A stretch of DNA of 64,000 nucleotides from Vulcanimicrobium sp035943995. GTDB taxonomy: Bacteria; Vulcanimicrobiota; Vulcanimicrobiia; Vulcanimicrobiales; Vulcanimicrobiaceae. The notes under the pieces are model-generated. The model had not been told where the DNA came from. It did not search any database and worked only from the letters and a program-made list of their open reading frames with translations. The stretch spans positions 1 through 64,000 of the forward strand of contig DASZBS010000101.1 in assembly GCA_035943995.1 (NCBI GenBank). The letters are read 5' to 3'. Both the position numbers and the translations under genes were made by a program. This document shows, one piece after another, positions 11,401 through 18,761 of this stretch. Position 1 is the first letter of the stretch, and each line of letters starts with the position of its first letter.

Positions 11401-11718
11401 CTCGTCGTCAACGAGCGCAGCCTCTCCGATGCGGAGAACTTCACGGAGGCATATCGCCAGCTGCACGCGGGCAGCGTGGTCGGCGTGCCGACGGCGGGCT
11501 GGATCATCTTCACGAGCGGAGCGAGCCTGGCCGACGGCGGCTTCTTGCGCATCCCGTCGACGCGCGTGATCGCACACGACGGCGTCGACATGGAGCTGCA
11601 CCCGCGCCCCGTCGACATTCGCGCCGAGAACCCGCCGGGTGCGGCGCAACGCGGCGACGACCCCCAGCTCGACGCAGCCGTTCGAGAACTGCTGCGTCGC
11701 GCCGGCGGCCGCCGCTAG
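8461..11718 (+). CDS. Exported tricorn-like S41 peptidase with PD40 beta-propeller
   Basis: This 1085-residue protein starts with a signal peptide (LVRRVLTIATLVACLVAGLP), so it is probably periplasmic or secreted. Residues ~35-560 carry repeated PD40/TolB-like blades (FSPDGKRLAFVS, WAPDGRTLYFVSD, WSPDGKSLAFVRDG). A Pro/Ala-rich linker (~560-590) leads to a further propeller part, a helical C1-like domain (~700-760), a PDZ domain (~780-860) and the S41 catalytic core. Within the core, DIRNNNGGFVDPY and NERSLSDAEN are seen; Ser989 aligns with the tricorn nucleophile. The tricorn protease is cytosolic, so the signal peptide is a difference. The frame is open back to 7186, but that stretch is antisense-type noise over the dehydrogenase gene. 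Confidence 0.88.
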   Translation: MLVRRVLTIATLVACLVAGLPVSTNAADVTSDLAPTFAEPSVSPDHAEIAFVSGGDVWSVPSAGGTARLLAATGGAAHRPLFSPDGKRLAFVSTQPGASGVYVLTLDGGTLRRVTHDDQPSELSAWSADGRFVYFSSASHNIASTADIYRVAVEGGTPMRVLHEDYVPETAAAPSPDGAAIAFVRNGFAQWWRRGHSHMDESEIVVAHPAARSFETVVSGASKNLWPMWAPDGRTLYFVSDRAGSDELWARGADARVRQLTSLHGGRVLWPSISRDGKLIAFERAMKVWTYDVDSGTTRQLGIVPRGLPAVVTQRHVTQTNRFTSLGLSPDGKKIAFVGRGRIFAASATEGGEAQLVTTREDAAYDVPVWAAGSRRIAYVVDRGTEQAIATYDFPDGPQRVLTPAGHHDDYPHWSPDGKSLAFVRDGRELHVMDVATHADRVVAHGIMDRRPFGDMGDIAFSPAGDWIAYADQDRGGYTNAYVVRAAGGTPRAVTFLPNGNGGPLAWAPDGTRLFIVTSQRTENSTIAQIDLIPRSPRFREDAFRKLFPDEAPRQELPSRAIPTPPPSASPKPQGVASPAPSAAPKRETTIDFNDIRERVSFVQTGLDVQRVVVTPDSKTLVLVANAASQENLYAFSIDETSTDEQVAKQLTSTAGHKADVAIAPDGRSAIYLDAGRAFVADLGGKGAKPLGLAAELDVDFAHDKPVVFAQAWSLLDRWYADPGFHGANWNAVRSEYEPYALAARTPQEFYRVLSLMIGELNSSHTGIRPPTTPGAPVSTTGRLGVDWDTAEYERTGRLRIAALVPLGPAVVAGHIAPGDDVLAVDGRTADRTTDVDELLANRIGKRTELRIAPRGDAAAARTVVVQPVDRATEEQLRYRAWVATRRAYVERISGGRLGYVHIYDMGPDALAKFYADLDVQNRAKAGVVVDIRNNNGGFVDPYAVDVLTRREYLTFKSRFGYDAPERTSLGERALDRPTVLVVNERSLSDAENFTEAYRQLHAGSVVGVPTAGWIIFTSGASLADGGFLRIPSTRVIAHDGVDMELHPRPVDIRAENPPGAAQRGDDPQLDAAVRELLRRAGGRR

Positions 11719-11742
11719 GCGATCCGCGGCAGCCGTCGTGCT

Positions 11743-12048
11743 TTAGCCTCCGCCCGTGACGATCTGCGGCGCGAGCCGGTCGGCCTCGGCCTGCCAGGCG
11801 CGCGACATCTGCTCGACGGTGAGCGCTTTGGTGTAGTCGGGGCGGAACGTTCGGTCCGCGCGCGGATCCGGTTGCGCGACGGTTCCGCCGCGCTTCGCGT
11901 TCGTGAGGCCGATCACGCGCATCTGCGCGCCCGGCGGGGTGTCGGTGGTGAGCGAGCCGACGACGTGGCCCTGCTCGTCGATGATGGTGTACTGGGCGCC
12001 GACCGCGACGACCATTGCGATCGCGGCGGCGTGGAAGGGTGATTTCAC
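11743..12048 (-). CDS. Small exported protein of unknown function
   Basis: This 101-residue protein starts at a GTG (12048) preceded by AGGAG with 6-nt spacing, a good ribosome site. The N-terminus (KSPFHAAAIAMVVAVGA) is a hydrophobic export signal or anchor. The mature part has a short beta-like IIDEQGHVVGSL segment and a C-terminal region (DYTKALTVEQMSRAWQAEAD) ending in GGG. I know no family. It lies 65 bp downstream of the CxxCH barrel gene on the same strand and may be cotranscribed with it. Confidence 0.65.
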   Translation of the reverse strand: MKSPFHAAAIAMVVAVGAQYTIIDEQGHVVGSLTTDTPPGAQMRVIGLTNAKRGGTVAQPDPRADRTFRPDYTKALTVEQMSRAWQAEADRLAPQIVTGGG

Positions 12049-12113
12049 GAGAGTCTCCTGGAACGGTGCACCGCAAGCGATACGCCGCCGAGGAGCGCTT
12101 CGGATCGGAGCGT

Positions 12114-13205
12114 TCAGTACGCGAACAGCAGCGCGGTGGTGAGCGTGTCGCGGCGGTTGCCTTCGCCGTCGCGGTGCAGCGTGCCGAACACGGTCAGCCG
12201 CGCGTTGCGCGCGACGCGATAGCCGACACCGCCGGTCAGCGCGCGCGCGAACGCCGTGTCCTGCGTCGCGTCGTAGCGCGCGAGCGCGAACCAGCGTGGC
12301 GCGACGTCGTACCGCAATTGCGCGAACCCGCCGCTGGAGCGCAGCGCGCCGCCGGCGCTCGCGTGCGCGTCGAAACCGCGCTGGTAGACCGCGTCGAGCT
12401 GCGCGCGCGAGCGCTCGAGCCGCACGCCGTAGCCCTCGCGCCAGAAGCGGTCGTCGACGCCGTCGACCGCGCGCGTGCCGTCGTAGCGGTACGCGCTGAG
12501 CACGACGTGCGCGCTCGCATGTTGCACGTACACGGCGCGGTCGAGCGCGCGCGCGGGCAGCCCCGAACCGGGCTCGTGTCCCTGCACGGCGGCGAGCGTC
12601 GCGCTCCAGCCGCGCGCGTCGTCGCCCACGGTCGCGGCGAGCCCCGTCTTCGGCACGAAAAACGAGAACGGGTTCGCCCCCGCGGTCTGGTCCCAGATCG
12701 CATAGTGGTCGGGCGACTCGCGAAACGTCTCCGGGTCGGCGGGCAGGCTCAGCGTGAACTGCCCGGCGCGCAGGCTGACGGGCACCCGCGCATCGTCCGG
12801 CGTCACGCGCCACCCGAGCCACAGATCGCGCGTGCGCCCAGGCAGGCCGCCGTCCACCACATACTGCTCGGCGAAGTACGAGCCGCGCTTGCCGAGCGAG
12901 CCGCCCACCAGCAGCTCGACCTCGTCGACGACCGCCTTTGGAAGATGCCCCTCCCCGTCGCTGCCGTACTGCAGGTTGACCTTGACGGCGACCGGGAGCG
13001 CGCCGCGCCGCGGCGCTCCGGGCAGCCGGTAGTCGCGCTCGAGAAACGCCTTGCCGAACTCCGTGAGGTGCGGGACGGTCGTGTGGCACGCCTCGCACGA
13101 CAGCCCGTAGCGGTGGGCGAACACCGGGATCGCGGCGGCGGGCCGAGGCGCAAGGAAGAGTCCGAGCAGCAACGCACCGACGGCGAAGCGGAGGAAGTGC
13201 GGCAG
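12114..13205 (-). CDS. Outer-membrane barrel protein with N-terminal CxxCH motif
   Basis: This protein of about 363 residues has a signal peptide, then YGLSCEACHTTVPHLTEFGKAF with a CEACH heme-attachment motif, then a long region of alternating beta segments ending in LLFAY, whose C-terminal aromatic residue is typical of porins. This architecture (one c-type heme motif followed by a porin-like barrel) recurs in uncharacterised bacterial proteins that may link electron transfer to the outer membrane. The first conventional start, TTG at 13172, truncates the signal peptide and has no ribosome site. A CTG at 13205 gives a complete signal (LPHFLRFAVGALLLGLFLAP) and has AGGAG 8 nt upstream, so I use it, tentatively. 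Confidence 0.7.
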   Translation of the reverse strand: MPHFLRFAVGALLLGLFLAPRPAAAIPVFAHRYGLSCEACHTTVPHLTEFGKAFLERDYRLPGAPRRGALPVAVKVNLQYGSDGEGHLPKAVVDEVELLVGGSLGKRGSYFAEQYVVDGGLPGRTRDLWLGWRVTPDDARVPVSLRAGQFTLSLPADPETFRESPDHYAIWDQTAGANPFSFFVPKTGLAATVGDDARGWSATLAAVQGHEPGSGLPARALDRAVYVQHASAHVVLSAYRYDGTRAVDGVDDRFWREGYGVRLERSRAQLDAVYQRGFDAHASAGGALRSSGGFAQLRYDVAPRWFALARYDATQDTAFARALTGGVGYRVARNARLTVFGTLHRDGEGNRRDTLTTALLFAY

Positions 13206-13284
13206 GGTAGGCGCTCCTAAATGATGAGTTAGGAATGCCTAATCGGCGCCGAGGTGCCCGATCCCTTGCCGCGAACCGGCTCGC

Positions 13285-14061
13285 GTGGTCACGTTGCGGT
13301 TCTTGGGCACCGGCGGCGCGCGCTGGGTCGTCGCCAAGCAGATCCGCTCGTCGGCGGGTTTCTGGCTGCAGACGGACGGCGCGAACATCCACGTCGATCC
13401 CGGTCCGGGCGCGCTCGTGCGCGCGCTCGCGCAGGTGCCGCGCTGCGATCCCGCGTCGCTCGACGCGATCGTGCTGTCGCACAAGCACCTCGACCACTCC
13501 GGCGACGTCAACGCGATGATCGAGGCGATGTGCCAGGGCGGCTGGCGCCCGCGCGGCGCGCTGTGCGCACCGCGCGACGCGCTCGACCCCGCGCAGGAAC
13601 CGGTCGTGCTGCCGTACGCGCGGCGGTTCGTGCCGCGCGAGTGGATCGTCGAAGCGAACGGCGGCCCGTTCGCCGTCGGCGACGTGGAGCTGCGCGCGTC
13701 GCTGCGCTTGCAGCACCCGGTCGAAACGTACGGGCTGCACTTTCGCGCGCCGGGTGCGGCCGTGTCGTACGTCCCGTGCACGCGCTACTTCGACGAGATC
13801 GTCGAGGACTATCGCGCGCACGCCCCCGACGTGCTGGTCATGAACGTGCTGCGCTACCGCGACTCGATGGACGTCGACCACCTCACGTTCGACGACGCGC
13901 GCAAGCTGATCGAGGGCATTCGTCCGGGCGTCGCGATCATGTCGCACTTCAGCACGCGCATGCTCGAGCGCGATCCCAAGCGGCTCGCCTACGAGCTCGA
14001 AGACGCCACCGGCATCAAGACGTTCGCCGCCTACGACGGCTGGAGCTACGACGCCGCCTGA
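13285..14061 (+). CDS. MBL-fold metallo-hydrolase (RNase Z-like)
   Basis: This 258-residue beta-lactamase-fold protein has the metal motif SHKHLDHSGD (HxHxDH) near residue 65, preceded by the early strand LRFLGTGGARW and DPGPGAL. Later metal ligands could be in the LQHPVETYGLHF and MSHFSTRM segments. The overall pattern matches the RNase Z/phosphodiesterase branch, but the tRNA-specific exosite of RNase Z is not evident, so the substrate is open. The GTG start at 13285 lies directly before the conserved first strand. The stop overlaps the ATG of the next gene by one base, so the two are coupled. Confidence 0.82.
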   Translation: MVTLRFLGTGGARWVVAKQIRSSAGFWLQTDGANIHVDPGPGALVRALAQVPRCDPASLDAIVLSHKHLDHSGDVNAMIEAMCQGGWRPRGALCAPRDALDPAQEPVVLPYARRFVPREWIVEANGGPFAVGDVELRASLRLQHPVETYGLHFRAPGAAVSYVPCTRYFDEIVEDYRAHAPDVLVMNVLRYRDSMDVDHLTFDDARKLIEGIRPGVAIMSHFSTRMLERDPKRLAYELEDATGIKTFAAYDGWSYDAA

Positions 14062-14489
14062 TGACGTTCGAGATCGAGAGCGCCAAGCCGGGCGACACGG
14101 ACGGCTTCTGGAAAGCGCACGACCGCGACGCGCGCAGCGAGCTGTGGAACTTTCGCGTGATCTGGCACGAGCAGACGCACGATCTCATCGCGCGCGACGA
14201 TGCCGGCGAGATCGCGGCCGCGCTGCGGCTGCGCATCGCCGCGTCGCTGGCCCACGTCGACGCGCTCTACGTCGCGCCGGCGCAGCGGCGCCGCAGCGCG
14301 GGCCGGCTGCTGCTGTCGCGCGCGGAGGACGTCGCGAACTACTACAACTGCCACAAGGTGTCGGTGCCCGTGCTGCACGGCGGCGAGGCGCAGAAGTTCT
14401 TCGTCGCGTGCGGCTACGTCGTCGAAGCCGTCATCCCGCAGCACACGTTCAAGCTCGACGTCGCGCTGCTGCGCAAGTTCCTGTTGTAG
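14061..14489 (+). CDS. GNAT-like acetyltransferase
   Basis: This 142-residue protein has the GNAT pattern of an N-terminal substrate part, a central strand (AHVDALYVAPAQRRRSAGRLLLSRAEDVA) with an acetyl-CoA-binding-like Q/RRxxxG/A segment, and a C-terminal FFVACGYVVEAV strand-turn. The canonical Q/RxxGxG/A loop is only approximate (QRRRSAGR). It is coupled to the MBL hydrolase by a one-base overlap (ATG at 14061). Its substrate is unknown. Confidence 0.65.
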   Translation: MTFEIESAKPGDTDGFWKAHDRDARSELWNFRVIWHEQTHDLIARDDAGEIAAALRLRIAASLAHVDALYVAPAQRRRSAGRLLLSRAEDVANYYNCHKVSVPVLHGGEAQKFFVACGYVVEAVIPQHTFKLDVALLRKFLL

Positions 14490-14491
14490 CG

Positions 14492-15604
14492 CTAGCGGTT
14501 GCGCATGGGCCGCGGTAGCCCGGCAGCGCGCCGCCGGGCGGCGAACACGTCGTGCACGGCTTTCCACTGCGGCCCGGCGCCGCGGCGCGTCTGCAGCGAG
14601 CCGTCGTACAGGAACACGTTGCCCCGGCCGCTGATCGCGTTGACGAGCGGGCCGCCGCCACCCACCGTCGCGGTCGCTTCGCCGTCGCCGCGCTGATCGA
14701 CGCTGCTCCCGCTGCGCCGGTCGAACATCGTGTAGACGTGACCGTCCTGCGAGCGGCCCGTGAGCTGCGCCGCGCCCGTCACGCCCAGCGCGATGTTGCC
14801 GTTCTGCGTCTCGAAGCGCGCGAGGCCCGGGTCGAAGCTGCCGCGGTCGTACACGATCGAGCCGTGCACGCTGCTCGCCTCGATCTGCTTGCTGCGGCAG
14901 TTCTCGAACACGTCGTGCGCGGCGATCCCGCGCACGCGGATGCGGTCGAACGTGTCGTCCGCCGCGAAGAACGTCCCGTAGTTCATCTGCACGAACGCCG
15001 TCGTCGTCGCGCCGGTGAGCTGCACGTGGCCTTGGCTTTGGACCACCATCAGGTTCGCACCGCGGTAGCCTTCGATCGTCGTCTGGCCGCCGCCGATGCG
15101 CAGCCCCAGCAGTCCGGTCGACGCCGGCACGGTAACGACGAGGTGCGAGCCTTCCGGCGCGTCGACCAGCACGGTGTCGTGCAGGCCGGGGCGGAACGCC
15201 GCGTACGGAAACTCTTCGGGCGGCAGCGCGCCGGCGCTCATCTGCCCGCTGGGGTCGCGGCTCGTGTAGATCATCGCCGGGATCTGCCGCGACAGCGGGA
15301 AGCGCGGCGTGCCGAACTGCACGCTGTTGCGCTCGATCGCCGGCACGTTGTCGTCGGCGTAGTCGAACTGCACCGTCTGGCGGTCCCACATGCGCACCGT
15401 GACGTCGTTGCCTTTTCCGCGAACGATGACGTTCACCACGGCGCCGTCGCCGACGTCATAGGACGTCGAAGCCGCCGCCGCGGGCGCGGCGGCGACCGCG
15501 AAGCACGCCAGAAGCGCCCCTAGCCCCGCGGCGATCCACCGCAAGGCTCGGGTTCGGAGCTCGTCCACGGCGCCATCGTACCGCCCGAGCGTGCGCTGCG
15601 TCAT
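14492..15604 (-). CDS. Exported DUF4097/adhesin-like beta protein
   Basis: This 370-residue protein has a signal peptide (core IAAGLGALLACFAVAAAPAAA) and then short repetitive strands with recurring G-x-x-x-V/L turns (TGLLGLRIGGG, NGNIALGVTGAAQLTG, ISGRGNVFLYDG), as in DUF4097-type right-handed beta-helix or adhesin-like proteins. A paralogous protein is encoded at 18762-19679. Its ATG overlaps the sensor kinase stop (ATGA), so it is the last gene of the sigma/anti-sigma/two-component operon, which suggests a role at the envelope under stress control. The exact function is unknown. Confidence 0.65.
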   Translation of the reverse strand: MTQRTLGRYDGAVDELRTRALRWIAAGLGALLACFAVAAAPAAAASTSYDVGDGAVVNVIVRGKGNDVTVRMWDRQTVQFDYADDNVPAIERNSVQFGTPRFPLSRQIPAMIYTSRDPSGQMSAGALPPEEFPYAAFRPGLHDTVLVDAPEGSHLVVTVPASTGLLGLRIGGGQTTIEGYRGANLMVVQSQGHVQLTGATTTAFVQMNYGTFFAADDTFDRIRVRGIAAHDVFENCRSKQIEASSVHGSIVYDRGSFDPGLARFETQNGNIALGVTGAAQLTGRSQDGHVYTMFDRRSGSSVDQRGDGEATATVGGGGPLVNAISGRGNVFLYDGSLQTRRGAGPQWKAVHDVFAARRRAAGLPRPMRNR

Positions 15605-17034
15605 GAACCCCCGGTGAAGGATTCCGGCTCGGCCGGCAGGCGCACCCGGAAGACCGATCCGCCCTCGGGGCGCGCCTCGGCCGAGACGCTCCCGCCGTGG
15701 ACCCGCACGATGCTACGCACGATCGCGAGCCCCAGCCCGGTCCCCTCCACCTCCCGCGCGTGCGACGGGTCCCCGCGGAAGAACCGGTCGAACAGGCGCT
15801 CGGCCGCGTCCCCGGCGATGCCGGGTCCGGTATCCGCCACCTCGACCACGGCGTAGCCGTCCTCGGTGCGCAGTTCGACGTCGACGCGGCCCTCGTTGGT
15901 GAACTTGAGCGCGTTGTCGACCAGGTTGCCGACGAGCTGGCGCAGCAGCCCGGCGTCGCCGACGACGATCGTGCTCGCGTTCGCCGGATGGTGCGACGCC
16001 AGCGCCAGCCCTTCCGCGGCGGCGCGGTCCTGCGCGTGCGCGACGACGTCGTCGACGAGCCGCTCGAGGACGACGGGCTCTTTGGGGATCGCGTCGCCCG
16101 CCTCGGCCTTCGAGAGCGTCAGCATCCCCGACACCATCCCGGCGAGGCGCCCGCTCTCCTCCGCGATCGCTTCGAGCGACGTGCGCGTGATCTCCGGATC
16201 GCGGTCGCCCCAGCGCTGCAGCATCTGCGCGTTCGCGTTGATGACGGTGAGCGGCGTGCGCAGCTCGTGCGACGCGTCGCTGATGAACTGCCGTTCGCGC
16301 GCGAACGCCGATTGCAAACGGTCGAGCATCGCGTCGAACGCACTCGCCAGCCGCCCGACCTCGTCGCGGCGCTTCCACCGCAGCCGCCGGTCGAGGCGTT
16401 CGGAGCCGATCTCCGCGACGGTGCGGGTGAGCCGTTCGATCGGATCGATCGCCGACGCCGCGATGAAGTACGACGCGATCACGATCACGATCATCGCCGC
16501 GATCGTCACCAGCAGCAGAACCGTGCGCGCGCGCGCGATGAGCTGCGCGACGATGTCGAGCCGCTCCGCGACGTGCGCGATCGCGATCGGCCGCTCGGCG
16601 GCGTCGAGCAGCACGCGGTTGAGCACGAGCATCGTCCCCGGCCGGTCGCCGCCCACCGGCAGCTCTGCGTACGCGCGATCGGTGCCGCTCGGCGGCACGA
16701 ACGGCGGGAACGCGAGGCCGCCGAGGTTCGTGCTCTTGCCCAGGATCTGCCCGCCGGTGGTGTCGATCTGGATGTACTGGTTCGCGGCCGCGAAATGGTC
16801 GAGCGTCGCGCGGTTGGACAGCACGAGCGTCAGCGAGCCCGGACCGGCGAAGCCGAACGTCGTCGCTTCGACCGCGTTGCGCTCGATCTGGTCGGACGTC
16901 TCCGCGAGGTTCAGCTTCGTCTGGTCGATCAGCTCCGACTTCAGCGTGAAGTCGATCGCGACCGCGCCGACCGCAAGCACCAACACGATCAGCGCGGCGT
17001 ACACCGCCGCGATGCGCGTGCGAAGCGAGCTCAC
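15601..17034 (-). CDS. Sensor histidine kinase (HAMP, class I)
   Basis: This 477-residue membrane kinase has a transmembrane helix at the N-terminus (AAVYAALIVLVLAVGAVAI), a ~140-residue extracytoplasmic sensor, a second helix (TVLLLVTIAAMIVIVIASYF) and a HAMP linker. The H-box is FISDASHELRTPL with His256; the N-box LVGNLVDNALKFTN and the G-boxes DTGPGIAG and GTGLGLAIV follow. It starts with GTG, 3 nt after the response regulator stop, and its stop overlaps the start of the DUF4097-like gene. It should phosphorylate the adjacent OmpR-type regulator. Confidence 0.92.
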   Translation of the reverse strand: MSSLRTRIAAVYAALIVLVLAVGAVAIDFTLKSELIDQTKLNLAETSDQIERNAVEATTFGFAGPGSLTLVLSNRATLDHFAAANQYIQIDTTGGQILGKSTNLGGLAFPPFVPPSGTDRAYAELPVGGDRPGTMLVLNRVLLDAAERPIAIAHVAERLDIVAQLIARARTVLLLVTIAAMIVIVIASYFIAASAIDPIERLTRTVAEIGSERLDRRLRWKRRDEVGRLASAFDAMLDRLQSAFARERQFISDASHELRTPLTVINANAQMLQRWGDRDPEITRTSLEAIAEESGRLAGMVSGMLTLSKAEAGDAIPKEPVVLERLVDDVVAHAQDRAAAEGLALASHHPANASTIVVGDAGLLRQLVGNLVDNALKFTNEGRVDVELRTEDGYAVVEVADTGPGIAGDAAERLFDRFFRGDPSHAREVEGTGLGLAIVRSIVRVHGGSVSAEARPEGGSVFRVRLPAEPESFTGGS

Positions 17035-17037
17035 AAC

Positions 17038-17736
17038 CTAGTCTTTTAGCGCGTAACCGACACCGCGCACGGTTTGCACGAGCTTCTCGGTGAACGGATC
17101 GTCGATCTTGCCGCGCAGGTAGCGAATGTAGACGTCGATGAGGTTGGAGTCACCGAGGAAGTCGCTCCCCCACACGCCGTTGAACAGCTCGTCGCGCGAG
17201 TGCACCTTGTTGCGGTGCAGCAGCAGGTACTCCAGCAGCGCGTACTCTTTGGCGGTGAGATGGATCGCCTGACCGGCGCGCGTGACCTCGTGGCGGTCGC
17301 GGTCCATCACGAGATCTTTCACCGTCAGCACGTTCTCGTGCGGGTCGCGGTCGCGCAACCGGGCGCGGATGCGCGCGAGCAGCTCTTCGATCGAGAACGG
17401 TTTGACGACGTAGTCGTCGGCGCCGCGGTCGAGCCCCGCGACGCGGTCGGGGATGCGGTCCTTCGCGGTGAGCATGATGATCGGGACGCGCGACTTCGCG
17501 CGCAAGCGCGATGCGACTTCCATCCCGTCGAGCTTGGGCAGCATCAGGTCGAGCACGACGAGATCCGGTTCCTTGAGCGCTTTCTCGAGCCCGGACAGGC
17601 CGTCCGCGGCGGTGTCGACCTCGTAGCCTTCGTGCTCGAGCTCCAATTTGAGCACGCGCGTGATCTGCGTGTCGTCCTCGACGAGCAGGATCTTGTACTT
17701 GCGGTGCTCCTCGGCGGCGGACGTCGCGGCGTTCAC
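17038..17736 (-). CDS. OmpR/PhoB-type response regulator
   Basis: This 232-residue regulator has a receiver domain (ILLVEDD; phospho-acceptor Asp63 in DLVVLDLMLPKLDG; switch Lys in DDYVVKPFS) and a winged-helix DNA-binding domain (HLTAKEYALLEYLLLH, then DVYIRYLRGKID and VRGVGYAL). The start is the GTG at 17736, which overlaps the stop of the upstream membrane protein (GTGA). The frame upstream is the shadow of that gene. It pairs with the kinase 3 nt downstream. Confidence 0.92.
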   Translation of the reverse strand: MNAATSAAEEHRKYKILLVEDDTQITRVLKLELEHEGYEVDTAADGLSGLEKALKEPDLVVLDLMLPKLDGMEVASRLRAKSRVPIIMLTAKDRIPDRVAGLDRGADDYVVKPFSIEELLARIRARLRDRDPHENVLTVKDLVMDRDRHEVTRAGQAIHLTAKEYALLEYLLLHRNKVHSRDELFNGVWGSDFLGDSNLIDVYIRYLRGKIDDPFTEKLVQTVRGVGYALKD

Positions 17737-18125
17737 CGCGCCTCGATGCGGCTGCGCGTCGAGGGGACTGATAGCTGCGAGATCCACCACGCCGCGGACA
17801 TGCCGACGGCCAGCCAGAGCACGGTATAGGTGGAGGTGAGCTCGCCGGTCGTCCGCACGGCGTAGGCCGCCACGTCGGCGAGCTGGTCGCCGGCGAGCGG
17901 CGAGGTCGCGAGCATCCAGGTGACCCAGGCCGCGATCGCGACCACCGTCCCGATCACCCACGTTTCCCAGTTGCGCATGGCGGGCTCGGGACGGTAGACC
18001 GTCGCGGCCATGACGCGCGCGTGGAAGCCGGCCGGGGGTTCGGCCAGCGGGAGCGCCGCGAGCGCGCGGTCGAGGGCGTCGTCGTCGTGATTGCTCATAT
18101 GTTCTGGTGTCTCGAAGCTGCTCAT
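17733..18125 (-). CDS. Small membrane protein, probable anti-sigma factor
   Basis: This 130-residue protein has a ~50-residue acidic cytoplasmic N-terminus (DDDALDRALAALPLAEPPAGF), a transmembrane helix (WVIGTVVAIAAWVTWMLA) and a second one (YTVLWLAVGMSAAWWIS). It overlaps the ECF sigma gene (ATGA) upstream and the response regulator downstream. Sigma plus membrane protein in this order is the usual sigma/anti-sigma arrangement. No HxxxCxxC zinc motif of the ZAS class is present, so the anti-sigma role rests on position and topology. An internal ATG ten codons in is an alternative start. Confidence 0.65.
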   Translation of the reverse strand: MSSFETPEHMSNHDDDALDRALAALPLAEPPAGFHARVMAATVYRPEPAMRNWETWVIGTVVAIAAWVTWMLATSPLAGDQLADVAAYAVRTTGELTSTYTVLWLAVGMSAAWWISQLSVPSTRSRIEAR

Positions 18126-18688
18126 AGGCTCAAGGCCTTTCTAAGCTGTTCTTTCGCCCGAAAGAGGTGCGTTTTCACCGTTCCGAGCGGAAGGTTTAAC
18201 ACGGTTGCAATCTCCTCGTACTGCTTCCCTTGCAGATGGTACAGCGTGATGACCGCGCGGTACTTCTCGGGAAGCTCGTCGATCGCGGCGTGGAGCCGCC
18301 GCGCCTCGTCGTTGCGCTCGGCGAGAGCCTCGGGGCCGGCCGACGGGTCGGCGCGGTCCGGGAGCTCGTCGCGGGAGAGCCGTTTGCGCTTGCCGAGCCG
18401 GTCGCAGCACGCGCGGTAGCAGATCGTGAAGATCCAGGTCGAGAACTTCGCGCCCGGCCGGAACGTGCCCAGTGCCCGGTAGGCTTTGAAGAAGGCCTCC
18501 TGTGCCGCGTCCTCGGCTTCGGTGGCGTCGTGGAGGGTTCGGACGGCGAGGTGGTAGACGGCGCGCTCGTATCGCGACACCAGCTCGCCGAAGGCCTCCG
18601 GCCGGCCCGCGAGGGTAGCCGCGATCAGCGCCTGGTCGTCGACGACCGGCGCGGCTAACGGCGGGTCCACCGCGAGGGCGAGTCCCAT
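18122..18688 (-). CDS. ECF RNA polymerase sigma factor
   Basis: This 188-residue protein has region 2 (VSRYERAVYHLAVRTLHDA, then AEDAAQEAFFKAYRAL and FSTWIFTICYRACCD) and region 4 (ELPEKYRAVITLYHLQGKQY, then LPLGTVKTHLFRAKEQLRK) and nothing else, as in group IV sigma factors. I start at the ATG at 18688 rather than at the longer frame, because upstream codons overlap the divergent promoter. It is the first gene of a five-gene minus-strand operon. The region between it and the divergent DUF4097-like gene carries two matched, back-to-back ECF-like promoters, which suggests autoregulation. Confidence 0.9.
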   Translation of the reverse strand: MGLALAVDPPLAAPVVDDQALIAATLAGRPEAFGELVSRYERAVYHLAVRTLHDATEAEDAAQEAFFKAYRALGTFRPGAKFSTWIFTICYRACCDRLGKRKRLSRDELPDRADPSAGPEALAERNDEARRLHAAIDELPEKYRAVITLYHLQGKQYEEIATVLNLPLGTVKTHLFRAKEQLRKALSL

Positions 18689-18698
18689 GGTGCCCCCA

Positions 18699-18725
18699 TG
18701 TACGCCGGAGCGCTCCCCCGGTTTC
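18699..18725 (-). promoter_or_regulatory. Putative ECF-sigma promoter of the sigma-factor operon
   Basis: On the minus strand GAAAC (plus 18721-18725) is followed after 16 nt by CGTACA (plus 18699-18704). This has the AAC / CGT layout of many ECF promoters. The -10 box ends 10 nt before the sigma ATG. The same elements with the same 16-nt spacing occur on the opposite strand. Recognition by the adjacent sigma factor is inferred from symmetry and position. Confidence 0.6.
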
Positions 18726-18728
18726 GCC

Positions 18729-18755
18729 GAAACTCCGCAGCCGACGGGTCGTACA
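18729..18755 (+). promoter_or_regulatory. Putative ECF-sigma promoter of the DUF4097-like gene
   Basis: GAAAC (18729-18733), a 16-nt spacer and CGTACA (18750-18755) mirror the minus-strand promoter. The -35 elements of both are back-to-back in GTTTCGCCGAAAC (18721-18733). The -10 box ends 6 nt before the ATG at 18762, so the transcript is probably leaderless. Confidence 0.6.
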
Positions 18756-18761
18756 TGGGGC

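Noticed and set aside
12049..13947. Long minus-strand frame extending the small exported protein upstream
   Set aside because: Composition is Arg/Ala/Asp noise over the barrel and MBL genes; the GTG at 12048 has a good ribosome site.
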